Below are positions 8,934-17,576 of a stretch of 64,000 nt of DNA, in pieces. Where the stretch lies: assembly GCF_000701465.1 (NCBI RefSeq), contig NZ_JNIY01000003.1, positions 992,001 through 1,056,000 of the forward strand. Direction: 5' to 3'. A program made the translations under genes and the position numbers. The first letter of the stretch is position 1, and each line of letters starts with the position of its first letter. The notes under the pieces were generated by a model that was not told the DNA's origin, made no database searches, and saw nothing but the letters and a program-made list of their open reading frames with translations. This DNA is from Paraoerskovia marina DSM 21750. Its GTDB lineage: Bacteria > Actinomycetota > Actinomycetes > Actinomycetales > Cellulomonadaceae.

Positions 8934-8963
8934 TTGACACCCCCTTAGTAAAGGGGGTCTACT
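8934..8963 (+). promoter_or_regulatory. Promoter of the ROK regulator with a perfect operator palindrome between -35 and -10
   Basis: TTGACA at 8934-8939 is a consensus -35. With an 18-nt spacer TCTACT at 8958-8963 is the -10, which puts the transcript start at or next to ATG 8971 (leaderless; no SD present). The spacer holds a perfect inverted repeat, ACCCCCTT (8939-8946) and AAGGGGGT (8951-8958) around AGTA. A repressor there would block polymerase, so this looks like an autoregulatory ROK operator. Confidence 0.75.
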
Positions 8964-8970
8964 AACAAAC

Positions 8971-10134
8971 ATGACGACGGACGTCACGCGCAACGTGGCC
9001 ACCATGCGAGGGCTGAGCTCCAGGCTCCGACCCCTCACCAAGGTGCTGCCCGAGCACGCGCGTGCTCACAACAGGTCGCTCGTGCTGCAGCACCTGTTCC
9101 ACGAGGGGCCGACCTCCAGGGCGGACCTGGCGCGTGCCACGCAGCTCACTCGCGTCACGATCTCCGACCTCGTCTCCGCGCTCATCGCCGAGGGGCTCGT
9201 CGAGGAGCTCGGCGTCCGCCCCGGCCAGCGCGTCGGCAAGCCCGCGATCCTCGTGGGAATGCGCACCAGCGCCTACCAGATCGTCGCGGTCGACCTCACC
9301 GACGACATGGAGATGCGCGGCGCCGTGATGTCGCTGAACGGTGCCATCGTCGTCCGGTCGCAGCTCAACATCGAGGGGCGCACGGGTGCCGATCTCGTCG
9401 ACCTGCTCGCCCGCTTCATCCGTGGCCTGATCGCGTCGGCCACGCAGCCTGTGCTCGGCGTCGGCATCGGTTCGCCCGGTGTCGTCGACCCCGAGGGGCT
9501 GGTCGTCGAGGCCCCCAACCGCCGGTGGTTCGACGTCCCGCTGGCCGCGGACCTCGCCGACCGTCTCGGTCTCCCGGTCCACGTCGCGAACGACGCCAAC
9601 ATCGCCGCGCTCGCCGAGTTCACGTTCGGCAACGCCGACGGTGACGGCTTCATGATCGTCACGGTCGGTCAGGGCGTCGGTGCAGGCGTGGTCGTCGACG
9701 GGTCCCCGATGCGCGGCTACCGCAACGCCGCAGGAGAGATCGGGCACGTCACCGTCCTCGCCGAGGGTGGCCTGCGCTGTGCCTGCGGGCGCGACGGCTG
9801 CCTCGAGACCGTCCTCGCCGTCCCCGCGCTGCGCAGCGCGACCGCGGGACTGTCCACACAAGACTCCGATGCCGCGCTGGCATCGGCAGGCAGGCTCCTG
9901 GGCACCGCCCTCGCTCCTGTCATCAGTGCGCTGAACCTCTCCGAGGTTCTCCTGAGCGGACCCGCCGAGCTTCTCGACGGGCCACTGAGAGAAACGGCGC
10001 TCGAAGTCATCCGCGATCGGACGATGCCGGCGGTCAACGCCGGTCTCACGTTCCGGATGGCGTCCCTGGATGAGGACGTGGTGCTCTCCGGAGCAGCGGT
10101 TCTCGTTCTCTCCGGACAGCTCGGGGTCTCCTGA
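8971..10134 (+). CDS. ROK-family (NagC/XylR-type) transcriptional repressor
   Basis: The 387-aa protein has an N-terminal winged helix-turn-helix (SRADLARATQLTRVTISDL, ~residues 50-68) joined to a ROK sugar-binding domain. In the ROK half are GIGSPGVVDPEGLV (~165), the EIGHVTV motif, and the zinc-binding cluster CACGRDGCLE (~270), all intact. NagC/XylR-type proteins repress sugar uptake genes and release DNA on binding a sugar or sugar phosphate. Its place directly before a sugar ABC importer, a ROK kinase and nagB makes GlcNAc or a chito-oligosaccharide derivative the likely inducer (inference). Its own promoter carries a perfect palindrome. Confidence 0.9.
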   Translation: MTTDVTRNVATMRGLSSRLRPLTKVLPEHARAHNRSLVLQHLFHEGPTSRADLARATQLTRVTISDLVSALIAEGLVEELGVRPGQRVGKPAILVGMRTSAYQIVAVDLTDDMEMRGAVMSLNGAIVVRSQLNIEGRTGADLVDLLARFIRGLIASATQPVLGVGIGSPGVVDPEGLVVEAPNRRWFDVPLAADLADRLGLPVHVANDANIAALAEFTFGNADGDGFMIVTVGQGVGAGVVVDGSPMRGYRNAAGEIGHVTVLAEGGLRCACGRDGCLETVLAVPALRSATAGLSTQDSDAALASAGRLLGTALAPVISALNLSEVLLSGPAELLDGPLRETALEVIRDRTMPAVNAGLTFRMASLDEDVVLSGAAVLVLSGQLGVS

Positions 10135-10181
10135 GCCGGGCCGGAGGAGCGGACATCCGCATGACCTCCCGAATTACCTCA

Positions 10182-10202
10182 GGTGGCGTCCCCAGCGCCA
10201 CC
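10182..10202 (+). promoter_or_regulatory. Hairpin in the leader of the sugar-binding protein gene
   Basis: GGTGGCG and CGCCACC form a 7-bp stem with a 7-nt loop, about 30 nt before the GTG start. It could be an operator, a weak terminator of the regulator transcript, or an RNA stabiliser. Confidence 0.35.
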
Positions 10203-10231
10203 ACAGCGATACACCGAGAGGAAGTACCCCA

Positions 10232-11518
10232 GTGAAGAGGAACCGCCTCGTCGCCACCACGGTGGCTTCGACGATCACCCTGGCCCTCGCGCTCGCCGCG
10301 TGTGGCTCCGACGACTCCAGCTCCGACGAGGGCAGCTCCGACGCCGCCGTCGAGTCTGGTGACCTCCGCGTGTGGCTGGTCGGCACCGACACGCCGCAGG
10401 ATGCACGCGACTACCTCATCGAGACCTTCGAGTCCGAGAACGAGGGCTCGACGCTCACCATCGAGGAGCAGGCCTGGGACGGCCTCGTCGACAAGCTGAC
10501 GACGTCCCTCTCCTCCTCCGACAGCCCCGACGTCGTCGAGGTCGGAAACACGCAGGCCTCGGCCTTCACGTCGGCCGGCTTCTTCGCCGACCTCACCGAG
10601 GACTACGACGCCCTCGGTGGCGACGACCTGCTCCAGGGCTTCGTCGAGGCGGGCACGTACGACGACAAGTTCTACGCAGCCCCGTACTACTCCGGTGCAC
10701 GTGCGGTGTTCTACACCCCGCAGATCGTCACCAACGAGATCCCGACCACGCTGGACGAGTACATCTCGACCGCCAAGGACAACACGACCGACGACGTGTC
10801 GGGCATGTGGTGGCCGGGTCAGGACTGGTACAACGCTCTCCCGTTCGTCTGGGAGAACGGTGGCTTCATCGCCGAGCAGGCCGACGACGGCACCTGGGAG
10901 GCAGGCTTCTCCTCCGAGGGTGGCATCAAGGGCCTCGAGCAGGTCCAGGACCTGATGGTCAACGCCTCGAACGCTCCGGCCGACGGCCAGGAGACGGACC
11001 TGCAGGTTCCGTTCTGTGAGGGTTCGGTCGGCTACCTGTCGGCTCCGACCTGGATCAAGTGGTCGATCGTGGCTGAGCCCGACGCCGAGGTTCCGGGCTG
11101 CTCGGACACCTACGGTTCGGACCTCGCCGCCTTCGCCCTCCCGGGTGCTGACGGTGGCGCTGCCCAGGTCTTCGCCGGTGGCTCGAACATCGCGGTTGCC
11201 GCGAAGTCGGAGAACCCTGAGCTCGCCAAGTCGGCGCTCGAGATCATGCTCTCGGACGGCTACCAGAAGATCCTCGCCGGCAACGGCCTCATCCCCGCCA
11301 AGGTCTCGCAGGCCGAGTACCTGCCGGACGACGAGATCACGCAGGCCGGTGCTGCTGCCGCTGCGAACTCGAAGCTGACCCCCGCGTCGCCCAAGTGGGC
11401 TGACGTCGAGGCGCAGAAGGTCCTCCAGGACTCGTTCGTCAAGATCGCTCAGGGCGGCGACGTCACGGAGATCGCGACGGCACTGGACGAGCAGATCGAG
11501 TCGATCCTCAACAGCTGA
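10232..11518 (+). CDS. CUT1-family sugar ABC transporter substrate-binding lipoprotein
   Basis: This 428-aa extracytoplasmic solute-binding protein has a lipoprotein signal (LALALAAC, Cys24) followed by a Ser/Asp-rich linker, then the mature domain starting LRVWLVGTD. Typical family segments are present: SSSDSPDVVEVGNTQ (~residue 90), FYAAPYYSGARAVFY (~145), and a Trp-rich ligand-facing stretch WWPGQDWYNALPF (~190). The GTG at 10232 has GAGAGGAAG 8 nt before it; no upstream start would give a signal peptide. It captures the sugar for the two permeases downstream. Neighbouring nagB and ROK kinase suggest N-acetylglucosamine or chitobiose (inference). Confidence 0.9.
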   Translation: MKRNRLVATTVASTITLALALAACGSDDSSSDEGSSDAAVESGDLRVWLVGTDTPQDARDYLIETFESENEGSTLTIEEQAWDGLVDKLTTSLSSSDSPDVVEVGNTQASAFTSAGFFADLTEDYDALGGDDLLQGFVEAGTYDDKFYAAPYYSGARAVFYTPQIVTNEIPTTLDEYISTAKDNTTDDVSGMWWPGQDWYNALPFVWENGGFIAEQADDGTWEAGFSSEGGIKGLEQVQDLMVNASNAPADGQETDLQVPFCEGSVGYLSAPTWIKWSIVAEPDAEVPGCSDTYGSDLAAFALPGADGGAAQVFAGGSNIAVAAKSENPELAKSALEIMLSDGYQKILAGNGLIPAKVSQAEYLPDDEITQAGAAAAANSKLTPASPKWADVEAQKVLQDSFVKIAQGGDVTEIATALDEQIESILNS

Positions 11519-11529
11519 TCCCACGGTGA

Positions 11530-11596
11530 GTCACCGCACGCGGTGACAACCCTGCACTGTCAAGGGGTGGGGGCCCCGACGGGTCCCCGCCCCTTG
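11530..11596 (+). promoter_or_regulatory. Two intercistronic hairpins between binding protein and permease genes
   Basis: GTCACCG/CGGTGAC (11530-11547, 4-nt loop) and a longer stem CAAGGGG...CCCCTTG (11561-11596) with an inner GGGG/CCCC extension. Such structures between a binding-protein gene and its permeases commonly stabilise the upstream mRNA or attenuate read-through, so the binding protein is made in excess. Confidence 0.65.
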
Positions 11597-11657
11597 GCAT
11601 GAGTACACCGCACTGCGACGCGTACCTCGTGCGCGCAGACACCGACGGAGTGAGGAA

Positions 11658-12611
11658 ATGAGCTCAACGACTCTGGAGAACCCGACCGCGGAGCGGTCGA
11701 GCGGTTCCCAGCCCGAACGGAAGAAGCGCAAGTCGCCGCTTCCCTGGTTCCTTCTGGCGCCGACCCTCATCGTTCTGGGCGTTCTGACCGGCTACCCGCT
11801 GATCCGCCTGATCATCATGTCGTTCCAGGAGTACGAGCGCGCCCAGCTCATGGGCGTCCCCGCCGAATGGGTGGGATTCCAGAACTACACCGACATTCTC
11901 ACCGACCCGGACTTCTGGACCGTGCTCGCCCGGAGCTTCGTGTTCATGATTTTCTGCGTCTTCTTCACGATGCTGCTGGGCATTCTGATCGCCCTCCTGA
12001 TGCTTCGCCTGAACAAGGGCTTCAAGCTCCTCACCTCGATCGGCCTGCTGCTCGCGTGGGCGATGCCGCAGCTCGCCACGATGATCGTCTTCGGGTGGAT
12101 CTTCGACACCGAGTACGGCGTCGTGAACCACGTCCTGACGTCGATCACCGGCAACGACTGGATGGGCCACTCGTGGCTCATCAACCCGCTCTCGTTCTTC
12201 TTCGTCGCCGGCATCGCCATCATCTGGCAGGCGGTCCCCTTCATCGCGTTCACGATGTATGCGGGCCTGAGCCAGGTTCCCGGAGAGGTCCTCGAGGCGG
12301 CGCAGCTCGACGGCACCAGCCCGTTCCAGCGCTTCCGCCTCATCATGGTGCCGTTCGTCCGCAGCATCCTCACGGTGCTCATCATCCTGTCGATCATCTG
12401 GGACCTGCGCGTCTTCACCCAGATCTTCGCCCTGCAGGGTGTCGGCGGCATCAGTGAGCAGACGAACACGATCGGTACGTACATCTACCAGGTCGGTATG
12501 GCGCAGGGGCACTACGGCCCCGCAAGCGCGATCGCGGTCATCCTGGTCATCATCATGATGGCGATCTCGTACTACTACGTGCGCCAGACCCTGAAGGAGG
12601 AAGAGCTGTGA
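11658..12611 (+). CDS. Sugar ABC transporter permease (MalF/LacF-type)
   Basis: This 317-aa inner-membrane permease has six TM helices; the first is LPWFLLAPTLIVLGVLTGYP (~residues 31-50). The EAA loop that docks on the ATPase is EVLEAAQLDGTSPFQRFRL (~residues 211-229). It is the MalF-like partner of the next gene. There is no ATPase gene in the operon; actinobacterial CUT1 importers usually share a distant MsiK-type ATPase. The start is directly preceded by a GGAGTGAGGAA stretch. Confidence 0.92.
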   Translation: MSSTTLENPTAERSSGSQPERKKRKSPLPWFLLAPTLIVLGVLTGYPLIRLIIMSFQEYERAQLMGVPAEWVGFQNYTDILTDPDFWTVLARSFVFMIFCVFFTMLLGILIALLMLRLNKGFKLLTSIGLLLAWAMPQLATMIVFGWIFDTEYGVVNHVLTSITGNDWMGHSWLINPLSFFFVAGIAIIWQAVPFIAFTMYAGLSQVPGEVLEAAQLDGTSPFQRFRLIMVPFVRSILTVLIILSIIWDLRVFTQIFALQGVGGISEQTNTIGTYIYQVGMAQGHYGPASAIAVILVIIMMAISYYYVRQTLKEEEL

Positions 12612-13537
12612 GTACCTCCGCAGCGGCGATTGCCCCCGAGCGCCAGACGCGTTCGTCAACGAAGCCTCCGGCGGTCCGTCGGAGCAAGGACACCCGACGC
12701 AAGGCGCGCAACAGCGTGATCTGGTCGGCGATCTCGGTCGTCGTGTTCCTGTTCTCGATCTTCCCGGTCTACTGGATGGTCAACTCCTCGTTCCTTCCCA
12801 CGTCCATGATCCGTGGGTCGGAGCTGCACCTCTGGCCGGGTTCCAACTTCACCTGGCGCAACTACGAGGTCGCGATCTTCGAACAGGATCGGTCACCGTT
12901 CGGTCCCGCGCTGCAGACGTCGCTCCTGGTGACGTTCTTCACGCTGATCTTCGCCCTCCTGTTCGCGTTCCTCGCGTCCATCGCGATCTCTCGCTTCAAG
13001 TTCAAGGGTCGCTACACGTTCATCATCACGATCCTCGCCGTCCAGATGATCCCCGCCGAGGCCATGATGATCTCGATCTTCCGGATCATCGACTCCTGGC
13101 AGCTGCTGAACACGATCGTCGGTCTCGGCATGGTGTATCTCGCGGCGGTTCTCCCGTTCACGATCTGGACGCTGCGTGGCTTCGTCAACGCCGTGCCGGC
13201 AGACCTCGAGGAAGCCGCGATGATCGACGGCTGCTCGCGGACCAAGGCGTTCTGGAAGGTCACCTTCCCGCTGCTGGCTCCCGGCCTCGTGGCGACCGGC
13301 GTCTTCGCCTTCATCCAGGCCTGGAACGAGTTCGTGATGGCACTGATCATCATGACCCGGCCCGAGAACATGACGCTGCCGGTCTGGCTGCGGACGTTCC
13401 AGCAGGCCACGATGGCGACGAACTGGGGGGCACTGATGGCGGGCGCGACCCTCATCGCCATCCCGGTCGTCATCTTCTTCATGATCGTTCAGGGCCGAAT
13501 GACTGGTGGTCTTGTTTCCGGTGCTGTGAAGGGCTGA
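12608..13537 (+). CDS. Sugar ABC transporter permease (MalG/LacG-type)
   Basis: The 309-aa partner permease has six TM helices and an EAA loop DLEEAAMIDGCSRTKAFWKV (~residues 199-218). The GTG start overlaps the stop of the first permease (GTGA at 12608-12611), so the two are made in equal amounts. The N-terminal 30 residues are charged and cytoplasmic. The next gene begins 1 nt after its stop. Confidence 0.92.
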   Translation: MSTSAAAIAPERQTRSSTKPPAVRRSKDTRRKARNSVIWSAISVVVFLFSIFPVYWMVNSSFLPTSMIRGSELHLWPGSNFTWRNYEVAIFEQDRSPFGPALQTSLLVTFFTLIFALLFAFLASIAISRFKFKGRYTFIITILAVQMIPAEAMMISIFRIIDSWQLLNTIVGLGMVYLAAVLPFTIWTLRGFVNAVPADLEEAAMIDGCSRTKAFWKVTFPLLAPGLVATGVFAFIQAWNEFVMALIIMTRPENMTLPVWLRTFQQATMATNWGALMAGATLIAIPVVIFFMIVQGRMTGGLVSGAVKG

Positions 13538-13538
13538 T

Positions 13539-14537
13539 GTGAGCGAGCTCAGTTCGGTGGCCTCGTCTACGGACGAGGCCACCGCCTCCGCCGGCCTGGC
13601 CCAGGGCTATGCCGTGGGTCTGGACGTCGGGGGAACCAAGATTCTCGGTGTCCTCGTCGGGCCGGACGGCTCTGTCGAGGGGACGCTCCGGCTCCCCACC
13701 CGGTGGGGACCCGAGGGTGTCGTCTCGAGCGCCGCGGAAGCGGTCACAGGGCTCCTGGACGCTGCGGGCGTACCGGTCGAGCGCCTGACCTCGGTGGGCG
13801 TCGGGGTGCCCGGGCTCGTGGACCCGGCATCGGGAGGCGTGCAGCACGCCGTCAACCTCGGGATCGACGCAGAGACGTTCCTGCTGGCCTCCCTGCTCTC
13901 CGAGCACCTGGGCGGCGTGCCGGTGAGCGTCGACAACGACCTCAACGTGGCAGCGCTCGGCGCAGCCTCCGTCACCGGCGGGGACGTCGACCTGGCGTTC
14001 CTGGCGCTCGGGACCGGGCTTGCCGCGGGAATCGTCCTCGGGGGAGAGCTCCGCCGTGGCGTGTCGGGCGCCGCCGGCGAGATCGGCCACATCCCGGTGG
14101 ACCCCCGCGGACCGCTGTGCGCGTGCGGTCAGCGAGGATGTCTCGAGACGTACGCCTCGGGCACGGCACTCGGTGCCCGCTGGCCGTCGCAGCACGGTCG
14201 TCCGGCCCCCGCGGAGCTCTTCGAGGCCGCGGCGGGCGGAGACGAGCGGGCGGTCCTCGTGAAGAACGAGTTCGTCACGGCCGTGGCTGCCGCGATCCGT
14301 CTTCTGGTCCTGTCGTACGACGTCGAGCACGTCGTTCTCGGCGGCGGCGTCAGCATTCTCGGCGCACCTCTGCTGGACGCCGTGGCCGTCGCACTCGAGG
14401 AGCAGGCATCGTCCTCGCCGTTCCTTGCGTCGTTGGAGATCGCGGACCGCGTCCGCCTCTGTCCGACCGACGTACCCGTCGCCGCCGTGGGCGCAGCCCT
14501 CGCCGGTCGCAGAAAGGTGTCGAAATGGAAGTTGTGA
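13539..14537 (+). CDS. ROK-family sugar kinase (glucokinase/GlcNAc kinase type)
   Basis: This 332-aa ROK kinase would phosphorylate the imported sugar with ATP. It has the phosphate-binding motif GLDVGGTKILG (~residues 25-35), a catalytic-site region VSVDNDLNVAALG (~130), EIGHIPVDP and the zinc cluster CACGQRGCLE (~195). It lacks the HTH domain of the regulator upstream. The GTG start lies 1 nt after the permease stop. Position before nagB suggests GlcNAc or GlcN as substrate rather than glucose, but this is inferred from context. Confidence 0.85.
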   Translation: MSELSSVASSTDEATASAGLAQGYAVGLDVGGTKILGVLVGPDGSVEGTLRLPTRWGPEGVVSSAAEAVTGLLDAAGVPVERLTSVGVGVPGLVDPASGGVQHAVNLGIDAETFLLASLLSEHLGGVPVSVDNDLNVAALGAASVTGGDVDLAFLALGTGLAAGIVLGGELRRGVSGAAGEIGHIPVDPRGPLCACGQRGCLETYASGTALGARWPSQHGRPAPAELFEAAAGGDERAVLVKNEFVTAVAAAIRLLVLSYDVEHVVLGGGVSILGAPLLDAVAVALEEQASSSPFLASLEIADRVRLCPTDVPVAAVGAALAGRRKVSKWKL

Positions 14538-15307
14538 TTGCACCGGCGGAAGAGCTTGCGAAGCTCGCCGCCGACACGATCGAGGCAAAGCTGCGGGAGA
14601 ACCCGGCAGCCGTGCTCGGCCTCGCCACCGGATCGAGCCCGTTGAAGGTGTACGACGAGCTGGCCCGCCGTCACGCAGAGGACGGGTTGTCCTTCGCCGA
14701 GGCGAAGGCGTTCATGCTCGACGAGTACGTCGGGATCGACGCCGACCACCCGGAGCGCTACCGCAACGTCATCGAGACCGAGATCGCGTCGCGGGTCGAC
14801 TTCGCACCCGGCGCGGTGAACGGACCGGACGGGCTGGCCGAGGACCTCGTCGCGGCCTGTGCGGACTACGAGCGTGCCATCGAGTCGGCCGGCGGGGTGG
14901 ACGTCCAGCTCCTCGGAATCGGCACGGACGGGCACATCGCGTTCAACGAGCCCGGCTCGTCGCTCGCGTCCCGGACCCGGATCAAGACGCTCACCGCGCA
15001 GACCCGTGAGGACAACGCGCGGTTCTTCGAGGACGACCTGGACCAGGTGCCGCAGCACTGCCTGACCCAGGGCCTCGCGACGATCATGTCGGCCAAGCAC
15101 CTGGTGCTCCTGGCGACCGGCAAGGGCAAGGCGGAAGCGGTCCACCAGCTCGTCGAGGGCCCGATCTCGGCCATGTGGCCGGGGACGATCATGCAGATGC
15201 ACCCGCACGCGACGGTGCTCGTGGACGAGGCTGCGGCCAGCCGCCTGCAGCTCGGCCAGTACTACCGGCAGACCTTCGCGTCCAAGCCCGAGTGGCAGGG
15301 ACTCTAA
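14525..15307 (+). CDS. nagB: Glucosamine-6-phosphate deaminase
   Basis: NagB converts glucosamine-6-phosphate to fructose-6-phosphate and ammonium, feeding amino sugars into glycolysis. The 260-aa protein is full length and has GLATGSSPLKVYDEL (~residue 34), FMLDEYVGI (catalytic Asp, ~63), GIGTDGHIAFNEPG (~131-144), and GKGKAEAV near the C-terminus. ATG 14525 overlaps the kinase gene by 13 nt, with AGAAAGG as a weak SD. A nagA deacetylase is not in the window, so the pathway needs a gene elsewhere if GlcNAc is the substrate. Confidence 0.94.
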   Translation: MEVVIAPAEELAKLAADTIEAKLRENPAAVLGLATGSSPLKVYDELARRHAEDGLSFAEAKAFMLDEYVGIDADHPERYRNVIETEIASRVDFAPGAVNGPDGLAEDLVAACADYERAIESAGGVDVQLLGIGTDGHIAFNEPGSSLASRTRIKTLTAQTREDNARFFEDDLDQVPQHCLTQGLATIMSAKHLVLLATGKGKAEAVHQLVEGPISAMWPGTIMQMHPHATVLVDEAAASRLQLGQYYRQTFASKPEWQGL

Positions 15308-15326
15308 CCGGACCGACACGTCGCGT

Positions 15327-15362
15327 CGACGAGCGGGAGGCCATACGGTCTCCCGCTCGTCG
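15327..15362 (+). terminator. Terminator hairpin closing the sugar operon
   Basis: Perfect 13-bp stem, CGACGAGCGGGAG and CTCCCGCTCGTCG, with a 10-nt loop, 20 nt after nagB. Confidence 0.85.
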
Positions 15363-15433
15363 TCGTCTCCGCAGGTTGTGCCCCGAGGCGCTCGTCGCCC
15401 GGACCCGTCCGTCGTCGTGGGGGTGGGTGGACG

Positions 15434-15439
15434 TAGTAT
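15434..15439 (+). promoter_or_regulatory. Leaderless-type -10 box for the DUF3039 gene
   Basis: TAGTAT stands 7 nt before ATG 15447 with no SD between them. Confidence 0.55.
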
Positions 15440-15446
15440 CGGGGGC

Positions 15447-15746
15447 ATGACTGAACCGACCACCCCTGCTGACCCGCTCGAAGGTACGGGCACGTCGACC
15501 AGCGTCCTCGAACGGACCGAGGCCGAGGAGAAGGTCGAGCCCGGCGACCACGAGCGCTTCGCGCACTACGTGCGCAAGGAGAAGATCATGAAGTCCGCGA
15601 TGTCCGGCAAGCCGGTCATCGCGCTCTGCGGGAAGGTCTGGGTGCCCGGCCGGGACCCCAAGAAGTTCCCGGTCTGCCCCGCGTGCAAGGAGATCTACGA
15701 AGGCCTGCGCAGCCCGCAGGACGGCGAGGGTGATTCCGGCAAGTGA
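15447..15746 (+). CDS. DUF3039 family small protein
   Basis: This 99-aa protein has an acidic N-terminus and a conserved C-terminal half: HYVRKEKIMKSAMSGKPV, ALCGKVWVPGRDP, then FPVCPACKEIY. The Cys residues (one in ALCGK, two in CPAC) suggest a small metal-binding knuckle. DUF3039 is an actinobacterial family of unknown function commonly next to the helicase that follows. Its stop overlaps the helicase start (GTGA at 15743-15746), so the two are probably made together. Start chosen from the TAGTAT box 7 nt upstream. Confidence 0.85.
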   Translation: MTEPTTPADPLEGTGTSTSVLERTEAEEKVEPGDHERFAHYVRKEKIMKSAMSGKPVIALCGKVWVPGRDPKKFPVCPACKEIYEGLRSPQDGEGDSGK

Positions 15747-17572
15747 GCGAGCGCGCCTCGTCCCGGCAGGACCAGCTCGACCTTCGTCAGACCGCACCGC
15801 AGCACGCGTCGTCCTCCGCGGCGTCGAACCTCTCCCCGGCGTTCCCCCGACGGGCCCCGTGGGGGACCGCCTCGAAGCTCCGTGCCTGGCAGGCCGAGGC
15901 GATCGAGCAGTACCGGGTCGCCGCACCGCGAGACTTCCTCGCCGTCGCGACCCCGGGGGCCGGCAAGACGACCTTCGCGCTGCGTATCGCGACCGAGCTC
16001 CTCGAGCAGGGCGTCGTGCGTCGGGTGACCGTGGTCGCGCCGACCGAGCACCTCAAGCACCAGTGGGCCGACGCCGCGGCGCGGGTGGGCATCCGGATCG
16101 ACCCGAACTTCCGCAACAGCCAGGGTCGTCACGGAGCGCACTACGACGGCGTCGCCCTGACGTATGCCCAGGTGGCCGCCAAGCCGGCGCTCCACACCGC
16201 CCGGACCGCGGCCGCGCCGACGCTCGTCATCCTCGACGAGGTGCACCACGGTGGCGACGCGCTCTCGTGGGGCGACGCCGTCCGTGAGGCCTTCGAGGGC
16301 GCCGACCGCCGTCTCGCGCTGACCGGCACGCCGTTCCGGTCCGACACCGCCGCGATCCCGTTCGTCCGCTACGAGCGCGACGCGCACGGCGTGCGACGGT
16401 CGGCCGCCGACTACACGTACGGCTACGGCGAGGCGTTGCGCGACCACGTCGTGCGGCCGGTGCTGTTCATGACGTACTCCGGCGCGATGCGCTGGCGTAC
16501 GCGGGCCGGCGACGAGGTCAGCGCCCGGCTCGGCGAGGACATGACGAAGGACCTCACCGCGCAGGCCTGGCGCACGGCGCTGGACCCGAACGGTGAGTGG
16601 ATCCCGTCGGTGCTCGCTGCTGCGGACCGTCGGCTGACGGAGGTGCGGCGGACGGTCCCCGACGCGGGCGGGCTCGTCATCGCGTCGGACCAGACGGATG
16701 CGCGCGCGTACGCGGGCCACCTGGCGCGGATCACGGGGAGGTCGCCGACGGTGGTGCTCTCCGACGACGACGGCGCGAGTGCCCGGATCGACGAGTTCAG
16801 CGACTCGGACGACCGGTGGATGGTCGCGGTCCGGATGGTCTCCGAGGGCGTCGACGTGCCGAGGCTCGCCGTCGGCGTGTACGCGACGTCGACGTCGACC
16901 CCGTTGTTCTTCGCCCAGGCGGTCGGCCGGTTCGTCCGTGCGCGTCGTCGTGGGGAGACGGCGTCGATCTTCCTGCCCAGCGTCCCGCTGCTGGTCGATC
17001 TGGCGAATGCGATGGAGATCGAGCGTGACCACGCGCTCGACCGCCCGCTGACCGCGGAGGAGCAGGGGGAGGAGTTCGATCCGGAGGCCGACCTGCTGGC
17101 GGCGGCGAACCGCGAGGAGAAGGCGTCGGACGACATGGCGCAGGGCACGTTCGAGGCGCTCGACGCGCAGGCGTCGTTCGACCGTGTGCTCTTTGACGGC
17201 GGTGAGTTCGGCACGGGGGCTGACGTCGGCTCCGACGACGAGCAGGACTTCCTGGGCCTGCCGGGTCTGCTCGACGCCGACCAGGTCGCGACGCTGCTGC
17301 GGCAGCGTCAGGCGAGCCAGGTCTCCGCGCGGTCGAAGAAGGGCCCGAGCGCGGCGGAGCGTGCCGAGCTCGAGCACCGGAAGGCGGGCGAGCTCCGCAA
17401 GGAGCTGTCGCAGCTCGTCTCGGCGTGGGCACGTCGCAGCGGGCAGCCGCACGGCTCGGTGCACACCGAGCTGCGGCGTCGCTGCGGAGGGCCCGAGGTC
17501 CCGCTGGCGACGGTCGAGCAGCTGCAGAAGCGCACCGAGGTGGTACGCGGCTGGTTCGTCGGACGGCGCTAG
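15743..17572 (+). CDS. SF2 DEAD/DEAH-box helicase
   Basis: This 609-aa ATP-dependent helicase is of the UvrB/RecG-like restriction-helicase fold (DEAD/DEAH, type III ResIII-like). Motifs in order: Walker A TPGAGKTTF (~residue 73), motif Ia VVAPTEHLKHQW (~98), Walker B LDEVHHGG (~166), motif III TGTPFRSD (~193), and motif VI QAVGRFVRARR (~390). The C-terminal ~200 residues are charged and have no motif I recognise. The GTG start is inside the DUF3039 stop. Its cellular role (DNA or RNA) is not known to me. Confidence 0.9.
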   Translation: MSERASSRQDQLDLRQTAPQHASSSAASNLSPAFPRRAPWGTASKLRAWQAEAIEQYRVAAPRDFLAVATPGAGKTTFALRIATELLEQGVVRRVTVVAPTEHLKHQWADAAARVGIRIDPNFRNSQGRHGAHYDGVALTYAQVAAKPALHTARTAAAPTLVILDEVHHGGDALSWGDAVREAFEGADRRLALTGTPFRSDTAAIPFVRYERDAHGVRRSAADYTYGYGEALRDHVVRPVLFMTYSGAMRWRTRAGDEVSARLGEDMTKDLTAQAWRTALDPNGEWIPSVLAAADRRLTEVRRTVPDAGGLVIASDQTDARAYAGHLARITGRSPTVVLSDDDGASARIDEFSDSDDRWMVAVRMVSEGVDVPRLAVGVYATSTSTPLFFAQAVGRFVRARRRGETASIFLPSVPLLVDLANAMEIERDHALDRPLTAEEQGEEFDPEADLLAAANREEKASDDMAQGTFEALDAQASFDRVLFDGGEFGTGADVGSDDEQDFLGLPGLLDADQVATLLRQRQASQVSARSKKGPSAAERAELEHRKAGELRKELSQLVSAWARRSGQPHGSVHTELRRRCGGPEVPLATVEQLQKRTEVVRGWFVGRR

Positions 17573-17576
17573 CGGG

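Noticed and set aside
8971-14537. The two ROK proteins as duplicates with the same function.
   Set aside because: Only the first has an HTH domain; the second starts directly at the ATP-binding motif and is a kinase.
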